Below are positions 1 through 5,227 of a stretch of 5,227 nucleotides of DNA, piece after piece (positions within the stretch are counted from its first letter, which is position 1; each line of letters begins with the position of its first letter). The position numbers and the translations under genes are program-made. Origin of the DNA: Burkholderiaceae bacterium (GTDB lineage Bacteria; Pseudomonadota; Gammaproteobacteria; Burkholderiales; Burkholderiaceae); the NCBI GenBank assembly GCA_025458735.1, contig JALORV010000382.1, positions 1-5,227 of the forward strand, in the 5' to 3' direction. Under the pieces are notes generated by a model. That model was not told the DNA's origin and ran no database searches. It worked only from the letters and a program-made list of their open reading frames with translations.

Positions 1-149
1 GTGAGCGCGAGCAGGCGAAAGCGTGCGGCGAGCCGTGAGACAATGCGCAGCCCGACGTCGCCGCAGCCGATGATCAGCAGGCGCGGCCGACCCAGCTTGC
101 GTCCTGCGCGTCGTGCCAGCGCAGCCGGCGCGGGTCGGTAACCTTCCAT
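1..149 (-). CDS. NAD(P)-binding Rossmann-fold oxidoreductase (SDR/epimerase-like), N-terminal part only
   Basis: The first 49 residues of a minus-strand protein are visible; the rest lies beyond the left edge. After a basic leader (residues 1-22, rich in Arg, Ala and Pro) comes a hydrophobic beta strand and a dinucleotide-binding loop, LLIIGCGDVG (residues 24-33). This matches the GxGxxG pattern, with G28, G30 and G33, and an amphipathic helix follows. This start is typical of the small SDR/NAD-dependent epimerase-like oxidoreductases of proteobacteria; the substrate cannot be read from this fragment. The ATG at 149-147 is the only ATG, GTG or TTG before the loop, and an in-frame TAG lies three codons upstream of it, so the start is well constrained. 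No Shine-Dalgarno sequence is visible. The gene is divergent from the flavin reductase at 161. The family is well supported; the function is open. Confidence 0.75.
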   Translation of the reverse strand, partial: MEGYRPAPAALARRAGRKLGRPRLLIIGCGDVGLRIVSRLAARFRLLAL

Positions 150-160
150 CGCGCGATTCT
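150..160. promoter_or_regulatory. 11-base gap between two divergent start codons
   Basis: The minus-strand ATG (149-147) and the plus-strand ATG (161-163) are only 11 bases apart, and neither has a recognisable Shine-Dalgarno sequence. Each gene's promoter and leader must therefore lie inside the other's coding sequence, or the transcripts are nearly leaderless. No -35/-10 pair was convincing here. The short gap is seen directly; the consequences for transcription are inferred. Confidence 0.4.
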
Positions 161-1225
161 ATGAGTTTCACCGTCACGGTCCGCCCGAGCGGACGCACAT
201 TCACGGTCGAGGGCGACGAGACCGTGCTGGCAGCCGCGCTGCGCCAGGGCGTGGGGCTGGCCTACGGATGCAAGAACGGCGCCTGCGGCACCTGCCGTTG
301 CAAGCGGCTGGAAGGCGCGCTGGTGCACGGGCCGCATTCACGCTCGGCCCTGTCGCCCGAGGACGAAGCCAGGGGGCTGGCGCTGGTGTGCTGCTCGCGC
401 CCGGGCAGCGACGTGGTGATCGAGGCGCGCGAACTCACGGGCTTCGGCGACATCCCGATCAAGCGCATGCCGGTGCGCATCGCGCGCATCGAACGCGCGG
501 CGCCGGACGTGGCGATCGTGTCGCTGCAGCTGCCGGCGAGCGAGCGGCTGCAGTATCGCGCCGGCCAGTACCTGGAGTTCATCCTGCGCGACGGCACCCG
601 CCGTCAGTATTCGATTGCCACGCCGCCGCATGCCGACGAGCAGTTGCAGTTCCACGTGCGCCATCTGCCGGGCGGAGTGTTCACCGACGCGCTGTTCGGC
701 AGCGGGCCGCAGCCGATCAAGGAGCGCGACATCCTGCGCGTCGAGGGCCCGCTGGGCACGTTCTTTCTGCGGGAGGACAACCCGCGGCCGATCATCCTGC
801 TGGCAAGCGGCACCGGCTTCGCGCCGATCAAGGCGATCGCCGAGCACATCTTTGCCGAGGGCATCAACCGGCCCGACTCCGGCAAGGCGCTGCGTCCGGT
901 GGTGCTCTACTGGGGCGCCCGCACGCGCGCCGACCTGTATCTCGATGCGCTGCCGGCTCGCTGGGCGGCGGAGCAACCGAACTTCCACTACGTGCCGGTA
1001 CTGTCCGAGGCACGTCCTGAAGATGGCTGGAACGGTCGCAGCGGCTTTGTGCATCGGGCAGTGATGGCAGATTTCCCTGACCTCAGCGGCCACCAGGTCT
1101 ATGCCTGCGGCGTGCCGGTGATGGTCGACGCCGCACGCCACGACTTCACCGCCCTGTGCCGCCTGCCGGAGGATCAGTTCTTCGCCGATGCCTTCACGTC
1201 GCAGGCCGATCTGGCGGCGGGCTGA
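161..1225 (+). CDS. 2Fe-2S ferredoxin/FAD/NAD(P)H reductase, CDP-6-deoxy-delta-3,4-glucoseen reductase (AscD) type
   Basis: This is an intact 354-residue electron-transfer protein. An N-terminal plant-type [2Fe-2S] ferredoxin domain (about residues 1-95) has cluster ligands C37, C42 and C45 in CKNGACGTC, with C77 or C78 as the fourth. A ferredoxin-NADP reductase-like FAD domain (about 102-205) contains RQYSIA (148-153). An NAD(P)H domain has GTGFAPIKA (217-225) and YACGVPVMV (314-322), and the C-terminus has FFADAF (340-345). The enzyme moves electrons from NAD(P)H through FAD to the iron-sulfur cluster and on to a partner. The family namesake works in 3,6-dideoxysugar synthesis, but no sugar-nucleotide genes are visible here. 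Many proteobacterial members carry that label by homology alone, so the true partner is unknown. The ATG at 161 is preferred over an in-frame GTG at 113, because MSFTVTVRPSG is the usual start of the family and the GTG would overlap the divergent gene. Confidence 0.9.
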   Translation: MSFTVTVRPSGRTFTVEGDETVLAAALRQGVGLAYGCKNGACGTCRCKRLEGALVHGPHSRSALSPEDEARGLALVCCSRPGSDVVIEARELTGFGDIPIKRMPVRIARIERAAPDVAIVSLQLPASERLQYRAGQYLEFILRDGTRRQYSIATPPHADEQLQFHVRHLPGGVFTDALFGSGPQPIKERDILRVEGPLGTFFLREDNPRPIILLASGTGFAPIKAIAEHIFAEGINRPDSGKALRPVVLYWGARTRADLYLDALPARWAAEQPNFHYVPVLSEARPEDGWNGRSGFVHRAVMADFPDLSGHQVYACGVPVMVDAARHDFTALCRLPEDQFFADAFTSQADLAAG

Positions 1226-1231
1226 ACGCGA

Positions 1232-1252
1232 CCCGGCCGGATCCCGGCCGGG
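1232..1252. terminator. GC-rich hairpin between convergent genes, possible bidirectional terminator
   Basis: A perfect 9-base inverted repeat (1232-1240 CCCGGCCGG and 1244-1252 CCGGCCGGG) is separated by the 3-base loop ATC. It sits 6 bases after the reductase stop and 27 bases before the stop of the convergent haloperoxidase gene. The placement suits a shared terminator. No T-run follows on either strand, so a classical intrinsic terminator is not shown, and in DNA this GC-rich such palindromes can also arise by chance. Confidence 0.4.
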
Positions 1253-1279
1253 CCTGCCCGGACGGCGACGGGGGCGGCC

Positions 1280-2602
1280 TTACTGTCGCAGCGGTTGCAG
1301 ATAGCTCATGGCCACGCGCTGGCCGATCTTCTGGCCGAGCATCAGGCCATCGTCACAGGCGCTGCGAAAGTGGATGCCGGCATAGATGCGCGAGTCGGCA
1401 CTTTCCCTGGCGGCCTGTGAGAGCGATGTGTACGACCGCTTGATGTTCGCGAACGGCGGGCCGCTGGTCAGCGTAAAGGCGACCTTGTCGGTGCCCAGCA
1501 GGTTCGTCAGCACCGCCGCCGTCGCACCGCTGAACAGGCTCTGCGTCGACGGGTAGTCCGACACCGGCGGTGTGTTCTGCAGGCTGTTCCAGGCCGGATC
1601 GGCGACGGTGGCATCGTTGCCGTCGGTATCGGCTTCGCGGATGGCGGTCACCGGGCGCCAGAAGTCGATCACGTAGCGGATTTTGAAGCCGGCGATGTAG
1701 CTGTCCGCCATCGCCAGCGATACGACGGCCAGGGTCCGGGCCGTATCCCAGGTGTCGAGTCCACGTGCCTCCGCTACCGCACGCGTGAGGCGGTACCAGC
1801 CCGCCGGGCCTTCGAACCAGAAGCGGGCGATCTCGGCCTGCTCGGCAGTACGCGCGCTGCTTGTCTGGCCACCCAGCGTCTTCACTTCGTTGAAGTCACG
1901 CGCGTACTGCGCGCTGTTGAGCGCGGGCGGACCGGGCAGCCAGTACTGCGATGCCGACAGTAGCGTGAACGGCGTCACGTTGCCCCAGCCAGGAAGCGTG
2001 GAGGCAGCGAGGCCGGGCGCCAGCTTCGGGTCCTTGATCGGCGGATTCGGCGGCTCGGGATTGGGAGTCGGACGCCAGCGGCCCGGTCCGGCAGCGGGGG
2101 TGTACGGTGCACCCTTCACGGCGTTGTCGTCCTTGCGCAGTTCGATCATCGCGGCGGCGGCGGCCTGCCCGGCTGCGATGCCGTTCTGTTTCGCCGTGCC
2201 GTCGGGCATGGCCGCCAGTGCAGCGCGATAGGACTGCTCGACCATGGCCAGTGCCTCGCTGCGCTGCGCGGGCGAGCCGAACGCCGGGATGACGGACGCG
2301 AGGACGCTCTGCGACGCCGCCGCGACGGCAGCGTCCGGCAGGGCGCCAGCCTAGGCCGCATAGCGCGGCTGGATCGCGTTCAGAGCATCGTGCACCGCGC
2401 CCTGCACCATGGCGAGGGTGCGCGTCTGCTGAATCGGATTCTGGCCGCCGGCAATCGCCGCCTTGACGGTCGCCTCGTTCCACTTGAGCACTTCATTGGC
2501 ATCAGCCGGTGCGACCACCAGTGAGAGCATCAAGGTGAACGCTGCACCAACCGGAATTCGAAACAGACCCGCCCAGCACATCCAAGCGCGCTTCGACTGC
2601 AT
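1280..2602 (-). pseudogene. Exported vanadium-dependent haloperoxidase / PAP2-type phosphatase homologue, broken by an amber stop
   Basis: The frame is 440 codons and intact except for an in-frame TAG at codon 84 (2353-2351). The sequence before it (AMVQGAVHDALNAI, residues 64-77) and after it (AGALPDAAV) is continuous family sequence. The start at 2602 follows a strong AAAGGAG. Residues 1-35 form a signal peptide with likely cleavage after ADA (33-35), so the product would be exported. Relatives use vanadate to oxidise halides, or hydrolyse phosphate esters. Compared with the canonical vanadate site, the R of 'RP' (R316, in DFWRPVTAIR), S352, R405 and H411 are present. R309 stands where the conserved lysine should be, and PSTQ (351-354) replaces PSGH, so the acid-base histidine is Q354. 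The amber codon would leave an 83-residue product without an active site. Restart at M120 (2245) is possible but would lack the signal peptide. A single-base sequence error or amber suppression could restore the frame. Confidence 0.8.
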
Positions 2603-2607
2603 GGCAG

Positions 2608-2614
2608 CTCCTTT
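2608..2614 (-). promoter_or_regulatory. Shine-Dalgarno site of the haloperoxidase homologue
   Basis: Read on the minus strand this is AAAGGAG, 5 bases before the ATG at 2602-2600. It fixes the start at the codon that also begins a convincing signal peptide. It shows that the translation-initiation signal is intact even though the reading frame is broken further on. Confidence 0.75.
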
Positions 2615-2760
2615 GGAAAGGGCCGGCGAGTCGTGCAGTGCGCCGACCGTGGCTGTCCGCGGCAGCAGCTTTCCAGAGGCGCTGCGGGGACGTTCCGCGT
2701 CCGACCGGAGCGCGGGAAGCGGCAGACGGTAGGCCGATGGGGCGGGGTGGTCAACTGCTG

Positions 2761-2795
2761 CGGGCGCCGGCAGGGCCGGCAGCCCTGCACGCCCG
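2761..2795. repeat. Inverted repeat / potential hairpin upstream of argC (first of two)
   Basis: An inner 7-base stem (2770-2776 GCAGGGC with 2782-2788 GCCCTGC, loop CGGCA) is enclosed by an outer 5-base stem (2761-2765 CGGGC with 2791-2795 GCCCG), with a small asymmetric internal loop between them. It lies 114 bases before the argC start. There is no T-run after it, so it does not look like an intrinsic terminator. A role in the leader RNA is only a possibility. Confidence 0.4.
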
Positions 2796-2799
2796 GTGT

Positions 2800-2835
2800 G
2801 CCTGCCCCCGAGCCGCCGCGACGGGCCGGGCAGGC
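2800..2835. repeat. Inverted repeat / potential hairpin upstream of argC (second of two)
   Basis: Exact 8-base arms (2800-2807 GCCTGCCC and 2828-2835 GGGCAGGC) flank a 20-base GC-rich loop. The element begins 5 bases after the preceding hairpin and ends 73 bases before the argC ATG. Its function is unknown, and chance is a real alternative given the base composition. Confidence 0.35.
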
Positions 2836-2908
2836 GCGGCGCACCGCCCGGTTCGATGGAAAGGCACAATTCGCGTATCTGCGACGGAGTGGCGCGGGAA
2901 ACCCAACC

Positions 2909-3862
2909 ATGAGAATTCCGAAGGTCTTCATCGACGGCGAGCACGGCACGACCGGGCTCGAGATCCGCGACTTGCTGGCGCGCCATGGCAGCGTCGAGGT
3001 GCTGAGCCTGCCGCCGGAGCAGCGCAAGGATGCGGCGGCCAAGCGGGCGGTCGTCGCGCGCGCCGATGTGGTGATCCTGTGCCTGCCGGACGACGCCGCG
3101 CGCGAGACCGTGGCGATGATCGGCGATGGCGGGACTCGCGTGATCGACGCCAGCAGCGCCCATCGCACGGCCGCCGGCTGGGTCTACGGGTTCCCGGAAC
3201 TGACGGCGACGCAGCGGGCGGCGGTCGCGCAGGCACGCTTCGTCTCCAACCCGGGCTGCTATCCGACCGGCTTCCTGTCGCTGGTGCGGCCGCTGCGTGA
3301 GCGCGGCATCCTGCCGGCCGACTATCCGGTCACCGTGCACGCGGTCTCGGGCTATTCGGGCGGCGGGCGCAAGCTGATCGAACGCTACGAGCAGACGCCG
3401 GGCGCATTGCCGCGCTTCGTCACCTACGGCCTCAACCTCGCGCACAAGCACCTGGGCGAGATGCAGACCCATGGACTGCTCGACCATGCGCCGGTTTTTG
3501 CGCCCTCGGTCGGCGAATTCCGGCGCGGCATGCTGGTCTCGGTGCCGTTGCACACCGGGCGGCTGACACGCCGGGTCGGCGGCGCGGAGCTTCATGCAGC
3601 GCTGGCCGAGCACTACGCCGGCGAGCACTTCGTGGCGGTGCGCGCGCTCAACGACGCGGGCGCGCTGCGCGACGGCGCCTATCTCGATCCGGAGGCGGTC
3701 AACGGCAGCAACCGGCTCGAGGTGTTCGTCTACGCGAACGACAGCGCGCAGCAGGCGATGCTGATTGCGCGGCTCGACAACCTCGGCAAGGGCGCGAGCG
3801 GGGCCGCGGTGCAGAACCTGAACCTGATGTTCGGGCTGCCCGAGGCGAGCGGCCTCGGCTGA
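2909..3862 (+). CDS. argC: N-acetyl-gamma-glutamyl-phosphate reductase, type 2 (ArgC)
   Basis: This 317-residue cytoplasmic enzyme catalyses the third step of arginine (ornithine) biosynthesis, the NADPH-dependent reduction of N-acetylglutamyl phosphate to N-acetylglutamate semialdehyde. The N-terminal NADP-binding segment reads [12 protein letters not shown] (5-16). The catalytic cysteine is C117 in SNPGCYPTG (113-121), followed by SGYSGGGRK (147-155), the family's HKHLGEM (179-185) and a C-terminal [10 protein letters not shown] (291-300). The short length, the GEHGTTG start and the overall pattern fit the type 2 family rather than the longer E. coli-like type 1. The ATG at 2909 is chosen because [10 protein letters not shown] is the normal N-terminus; the open frame upstream has no family similarity that I recognise. 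The ribosome site is weak. It is the first gene of a probable three-gene unit, and no other arginine gene is in the window. All key residues are present and the gene looks functional. Confidence 0.93.
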   Translation: MRIPKVFIDGEHGTTGLEIRDLLARHGSVEVLSLPPEQRKDAAAKRAVVARADVVILCLPDDAARETVAMIGDGGTRVIDASSAHRTAAGWVYGFPELTATQRAAVAQARFVSNPGCYPTGFLSLVRPLRERGILPADYPVTVHAVSGYSGGGRKLIERYEQTPGALPRFVTYGLNLAHKHLGEMQTHGLLDHAPVFAPSVGEFRRGMLVSVPLHTGRLTRRVGGAELHAALAEHYAGEHFVAVRALNDAGALRDGAYLDPEAVNGSNRLEVFVYANDSAQQAMLIARLDNLGKGASGAAVQNLNLMFGLPEASGLG

Positions 3863-3872
3863 GCGGCGGCGC

Positions 3873-4496
3873 ATGCTGTATACGCCCTCGCACTTCGCCG
3901 TCGACGACCCGGCCGCGGCGAGCGCGCTGATGCGCGCACGCCCGCTGGCCACGCTGATCACCCTGGCCGAGGAGCCGATCGTCACGCACGCGCCGTTGCT
4001 GCTCGACGACCGGGCGAGTCCGTGGCTGCTGCATGGCCACGTGGCGCGCGCCAATCCGCACTGGCAGGCCTGGCGCGATGGCGATGCGGTGACTGCGGTG
4101 TTCCACGGCGGCGATGCCTATGTCTCGCCCTCGCTGTATGGCACCCGGCAGGCGGTACCGACCTGGAACTACGCGGTGGTGCACGTGCGCGGCCGGATCA
4201 GCGTGCTGCACGACAGTGCGGCCAAGGAACATGTGCTGAAGGCGCTGATCGACGCGCACGACGCGCCGTATCACGCGCAATGGGACGGCCTCGACGAACG
4301 CTATCGCGAAGGCATGAAGCAGGGCATCGTCGCCTTCACCATTGCCGTCGAACGCCTCGATGCCAAGTTCAAGCTCAGCCAGAACCGTCCGGTTGCCGAC
4401 CGCGAGCGGGTCCTGCAGGCCATGGCCGCCGGTGACGGCCGCGCGCGCGAACTGGCCGAGCTGATGCAGCGGCTGGCGCCGACCGGAGCGGTCTGA
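3873..4496 (+). CDS. PaiB-family FMN-binding protein / negative transcriptional regulator
   Basis: The 207-residue product matches the PaiB family (FMN-binding split-barrel fold) along its whole length. It has the start MLYTPSHF (1-8), the core strands LATLITL (25-31) and THAPLLLD (38-45), LHGHVARANPHW (53-64), and the signature AYVSPSLYG (82-90) followed by VPTWNYAVVHVRG (95-107). The C-terminal signature is KLSQNRP (167-173). In Bacillus subtilis, PaiB is linked with the acetyltransferase PaiA in negative control of sporulation and secreted-enzyme genes. In proteobacteria the role is mostly unproven, and a flavin-dependent or redox function is equally possible. The ATG lies 10 bases after the argC stop, and the stop TGA shares one base with the next ATG, so the three genes are probably co-transcribed. 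No PaiA-like acetyltransferase is visible nearby. The gene is intact. Confidence 0.88.
   Translation: MLYTPSHFAVDDPAAASALMRARPLATLITLAEEPIVTHAPLLLDDRASPWLLHGHVARANPHWQAWRDGDAVTAVFHGGDAYVSPSLYGTRQAVPTWNYAVVHVRGRISVLHDSAAKEHVLKALIDAHDAPYHAQWDGLDERYREGMKQGIVAFTIAVERLDAKFKLSQNRPVADRERVLQAMAAGDGRARELAELMQRLAPTGAV
4485..4488 (+). promoter_or_regulatory. Shine-Dalgarno site of the transglutaminase-like gene, inside the paiB-like gene
   Basis: GGAG sits 7 bases before the ATG at 4496, within the last codons of the PaiB-family gene. With the one-base TGA/ATG overlap it indicates translational coupling, and it supports 4496 as the true start of the following, broken gene. Confidence 0.6.
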
Positions 4497-5227
4497 TGCG
4501 CCAGCTCGAGGTCGAGCACGTCACGACCTACCGCTACACGCGGCCGGTGCGCTTCGGAACGCATCGCGTGATGTTCCGTCCGCGTACCGGCAACGACATC
4601 CGGCTGCTCGACGCGGCCATCGACGTCAGCCTGCCGGCACAGATCGACTGGGTGCTCGACACCTACTCCAACTCGGTCACCGCGAGGCCGGCGCTACGCT
4701 CGAGATCCGCTGCCGCTTCGCGATCGAGCATGCAGGCGTACGCGGCGTGCGCGAACTGCCGCTGGCGCCGCACGCCCGCCGTTGGCCGTTCGACTACACG
4801 GCCGACGAGCGGCGCGATCTCGGCGCGCTGCTCGAGCGCCACACGCCCGACCCCGACGGCCGGCTGTTCGAGTGGTGCCGGCCCTTCCTGGCGCCGAGCG
4901 TGCGGCCGGACACGCGCGAACTGCTGATGTCGATCGCGGCTGCGATCAAGGCCGGGTTCCGCTACGAATCGCGCGACACCGAGGGCACGCAGTCGCCGGA
5001 CGAAACGCTGCGTCGTGGTGCGACGCCTCGGCATGGCGGCACGCTTCGTCTCCGGCTACCTGTACGACCCTGCCCTGGATGCTGAAGGCAGCAGCGAGAA
5101 AGCGCTGTCCGGCGCCGGTGCCACCCACGCCTGGCTGCATGTGTATTTGCCAGGCGCCGGCTGGGTGCCGTTCGATCCGACCAACGCGCTGTACGGTGGC
5201 ACCCACCTGATCCGCGTCGCCTATGCG
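4496..5227 (+). pseudogene. Transglutaminase-like cysteine protease family protein, frameshifted, lacking the catalytic cysteine segment, 3' end outside the window
   Basis: Three stretches in two alternating frames together form one bacterial transglutaminase-like protein. Codons 1-62 (4496-4681) give the N-terminal domain, with the signature YRYTRPVRFGTHRVMFRPR (12-30) and LDTYSNSV. From about 4684 to 5017 the family sequence continues one frame over, from ATLEIRCRF through RRWPFDYTADE to GTQSPDETLRRG. From 5018 to the edge it returns to the first frame with VRRLGMAARFVSGYLYDP, THAW (His at 5126-5128) and FDPTN (Asp at 5174-5176). The expected segment around GTCRDFAVLM, which carries the catalytic Cys before the VRRLG helix, is missing at the second junction. 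Read as it stands, the frame ends at 4927 after 143 codons, nonsense beyond residue 62. Neither frameshift nor alternative start can supply the Cys. The remaining sequence is well conserved, so the damage looks recent or is an assembly artefact. Relatives often neighbour alpha-E and ATP-grasp genes, which are absent here. Confidence 0.8.

Larger units (their letters stand above)
2603..2908. other. 306-base intergenic region between the divergent haloperoxidase homologue and argC
   Basis: No gene is recognised here. The argC frame stays open for 92 codons upstream of its ATG, but that stretch has no recognisable protein features, and the canonical ArgC N-terminus begins at 2909. The region holds the haloperoxidase ribosome site at its left end, two adjacent inverted repeats (2761-2795 and 2800-2835), and presumably the promoters of both divergent genes. 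No promoter close to the sigma-70 consensus was found. Immediately before argC only a weak GGGA (2896-2899) could serve as ribosome site. Confidence 0.6.

Noticed and set aside
113..160. GTG start giving a 16-residue N-terminal extension of the AscD-type reductase
   Set aside because: The extension overlaps the divergent gene's start and has no family similarity, whereas MSFTVTVRPSG at 161 is the typical N-terminus.
2351..2353. TAG read as pyrrolysine or another programmed recoding site
   Set aside because: No recoding element or PYL gene is visible, the family has no known recoded residue here, and a single-base Tyr-to-stop change is simpler.
2852..2881. Possible sigma-70 promoter for argC (TTCGAT, 18 bases, TATCTG)
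   Set aside because: Only about half or fewer of the consensus positions match in each box, which is not distinguishable from background.
2633..2908. Upstream 92-codon extension of argC in the same open frame
   Set aside because: The translated stretch is low-complexity, rich in Arg, Gly and Pro as expected of non-coding GC-rich DNA. The canonical ArgC N-terminus begins at 2909.
2603..4054. Long minus-strand open frame opposite argC, continuous with the start of the haloperoxidase homologue
   Set aside because: It is the antisense shadow of argC and of the intergenic region. The true start of the minus-strand gene is the ATG at 2602 with its strong ribosome site and signal peptide.
4925..4927. 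Transglutaminase-like gene as a genuine short 143-residue protein ending here
   Set aside because: After residue 62 the translation loses all family similarity, while the neighbouring frame carries clear family sequence.

Overview
The window is GC-rich with tightly packed genes and reads as ordinary chromosome of a proteobacterium. A betaproteobacterium or a related gammaproteobacterium is the best guess. This rests on GC-rich codon usage, a type 2 ArgC, and a divergent pair made of a Rossmann 'GCGDVG' oxidoreductase and an AscD-type flavin/iron-sulfur reductase. The placement is inference, because no rRNA or other marker gene is present.

Layout. Positions 1-149 (minus) hold the N-terminus of a Rossmann-fold NAD(P)-dependent oxidoreductase that runs off the left edge. 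Only 11 bases separate its start from a divergent, intact 354-residue ferredoxin/FAD/NAD reductase (161-1225, plus) of the CDP-6-deoxy-delta-3,4-glucoseen reductase (AscD) type. A GC hairpin lies between this gene and the convergent gene that follows. Positions 1280-2602 (minus) encode an exported vanadium-dependent haloperoxidase / PAP2-type phosphatase homologue. It is interrupted by an in-frame amber codon at codon 84 and has replaced three of the canonical active-site residues. A 306-base intergenic region (2603-2908) follows and contains two adjacent inverted repeats.

The right half is a plus-strand run of three genes. They are argC (2909-3862, arginine biosynthesis, intact), a PaiB-family FMN-binding protein (3873-4496, intact), and a transglutaminase-like cysteine protease homologue (4496 to the right edge). 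The spacing is 10 bases, then a one-base stop/start overlap, so they are probably co-transcribed. The transglutaminase gene carries two frame-breaking lesions. The second removes the segment that should carry the catalytic cysteine, so it is annotated as a pseudogene.

I find no mobile element, CRISPR array, tRNA or rRNA, and no evidence of a new multi-gene system. The points most worth a second look are the three lesions in two genes within 2.7 kb, and whether they reflect true gene decay or errors in the sequence or assembly.
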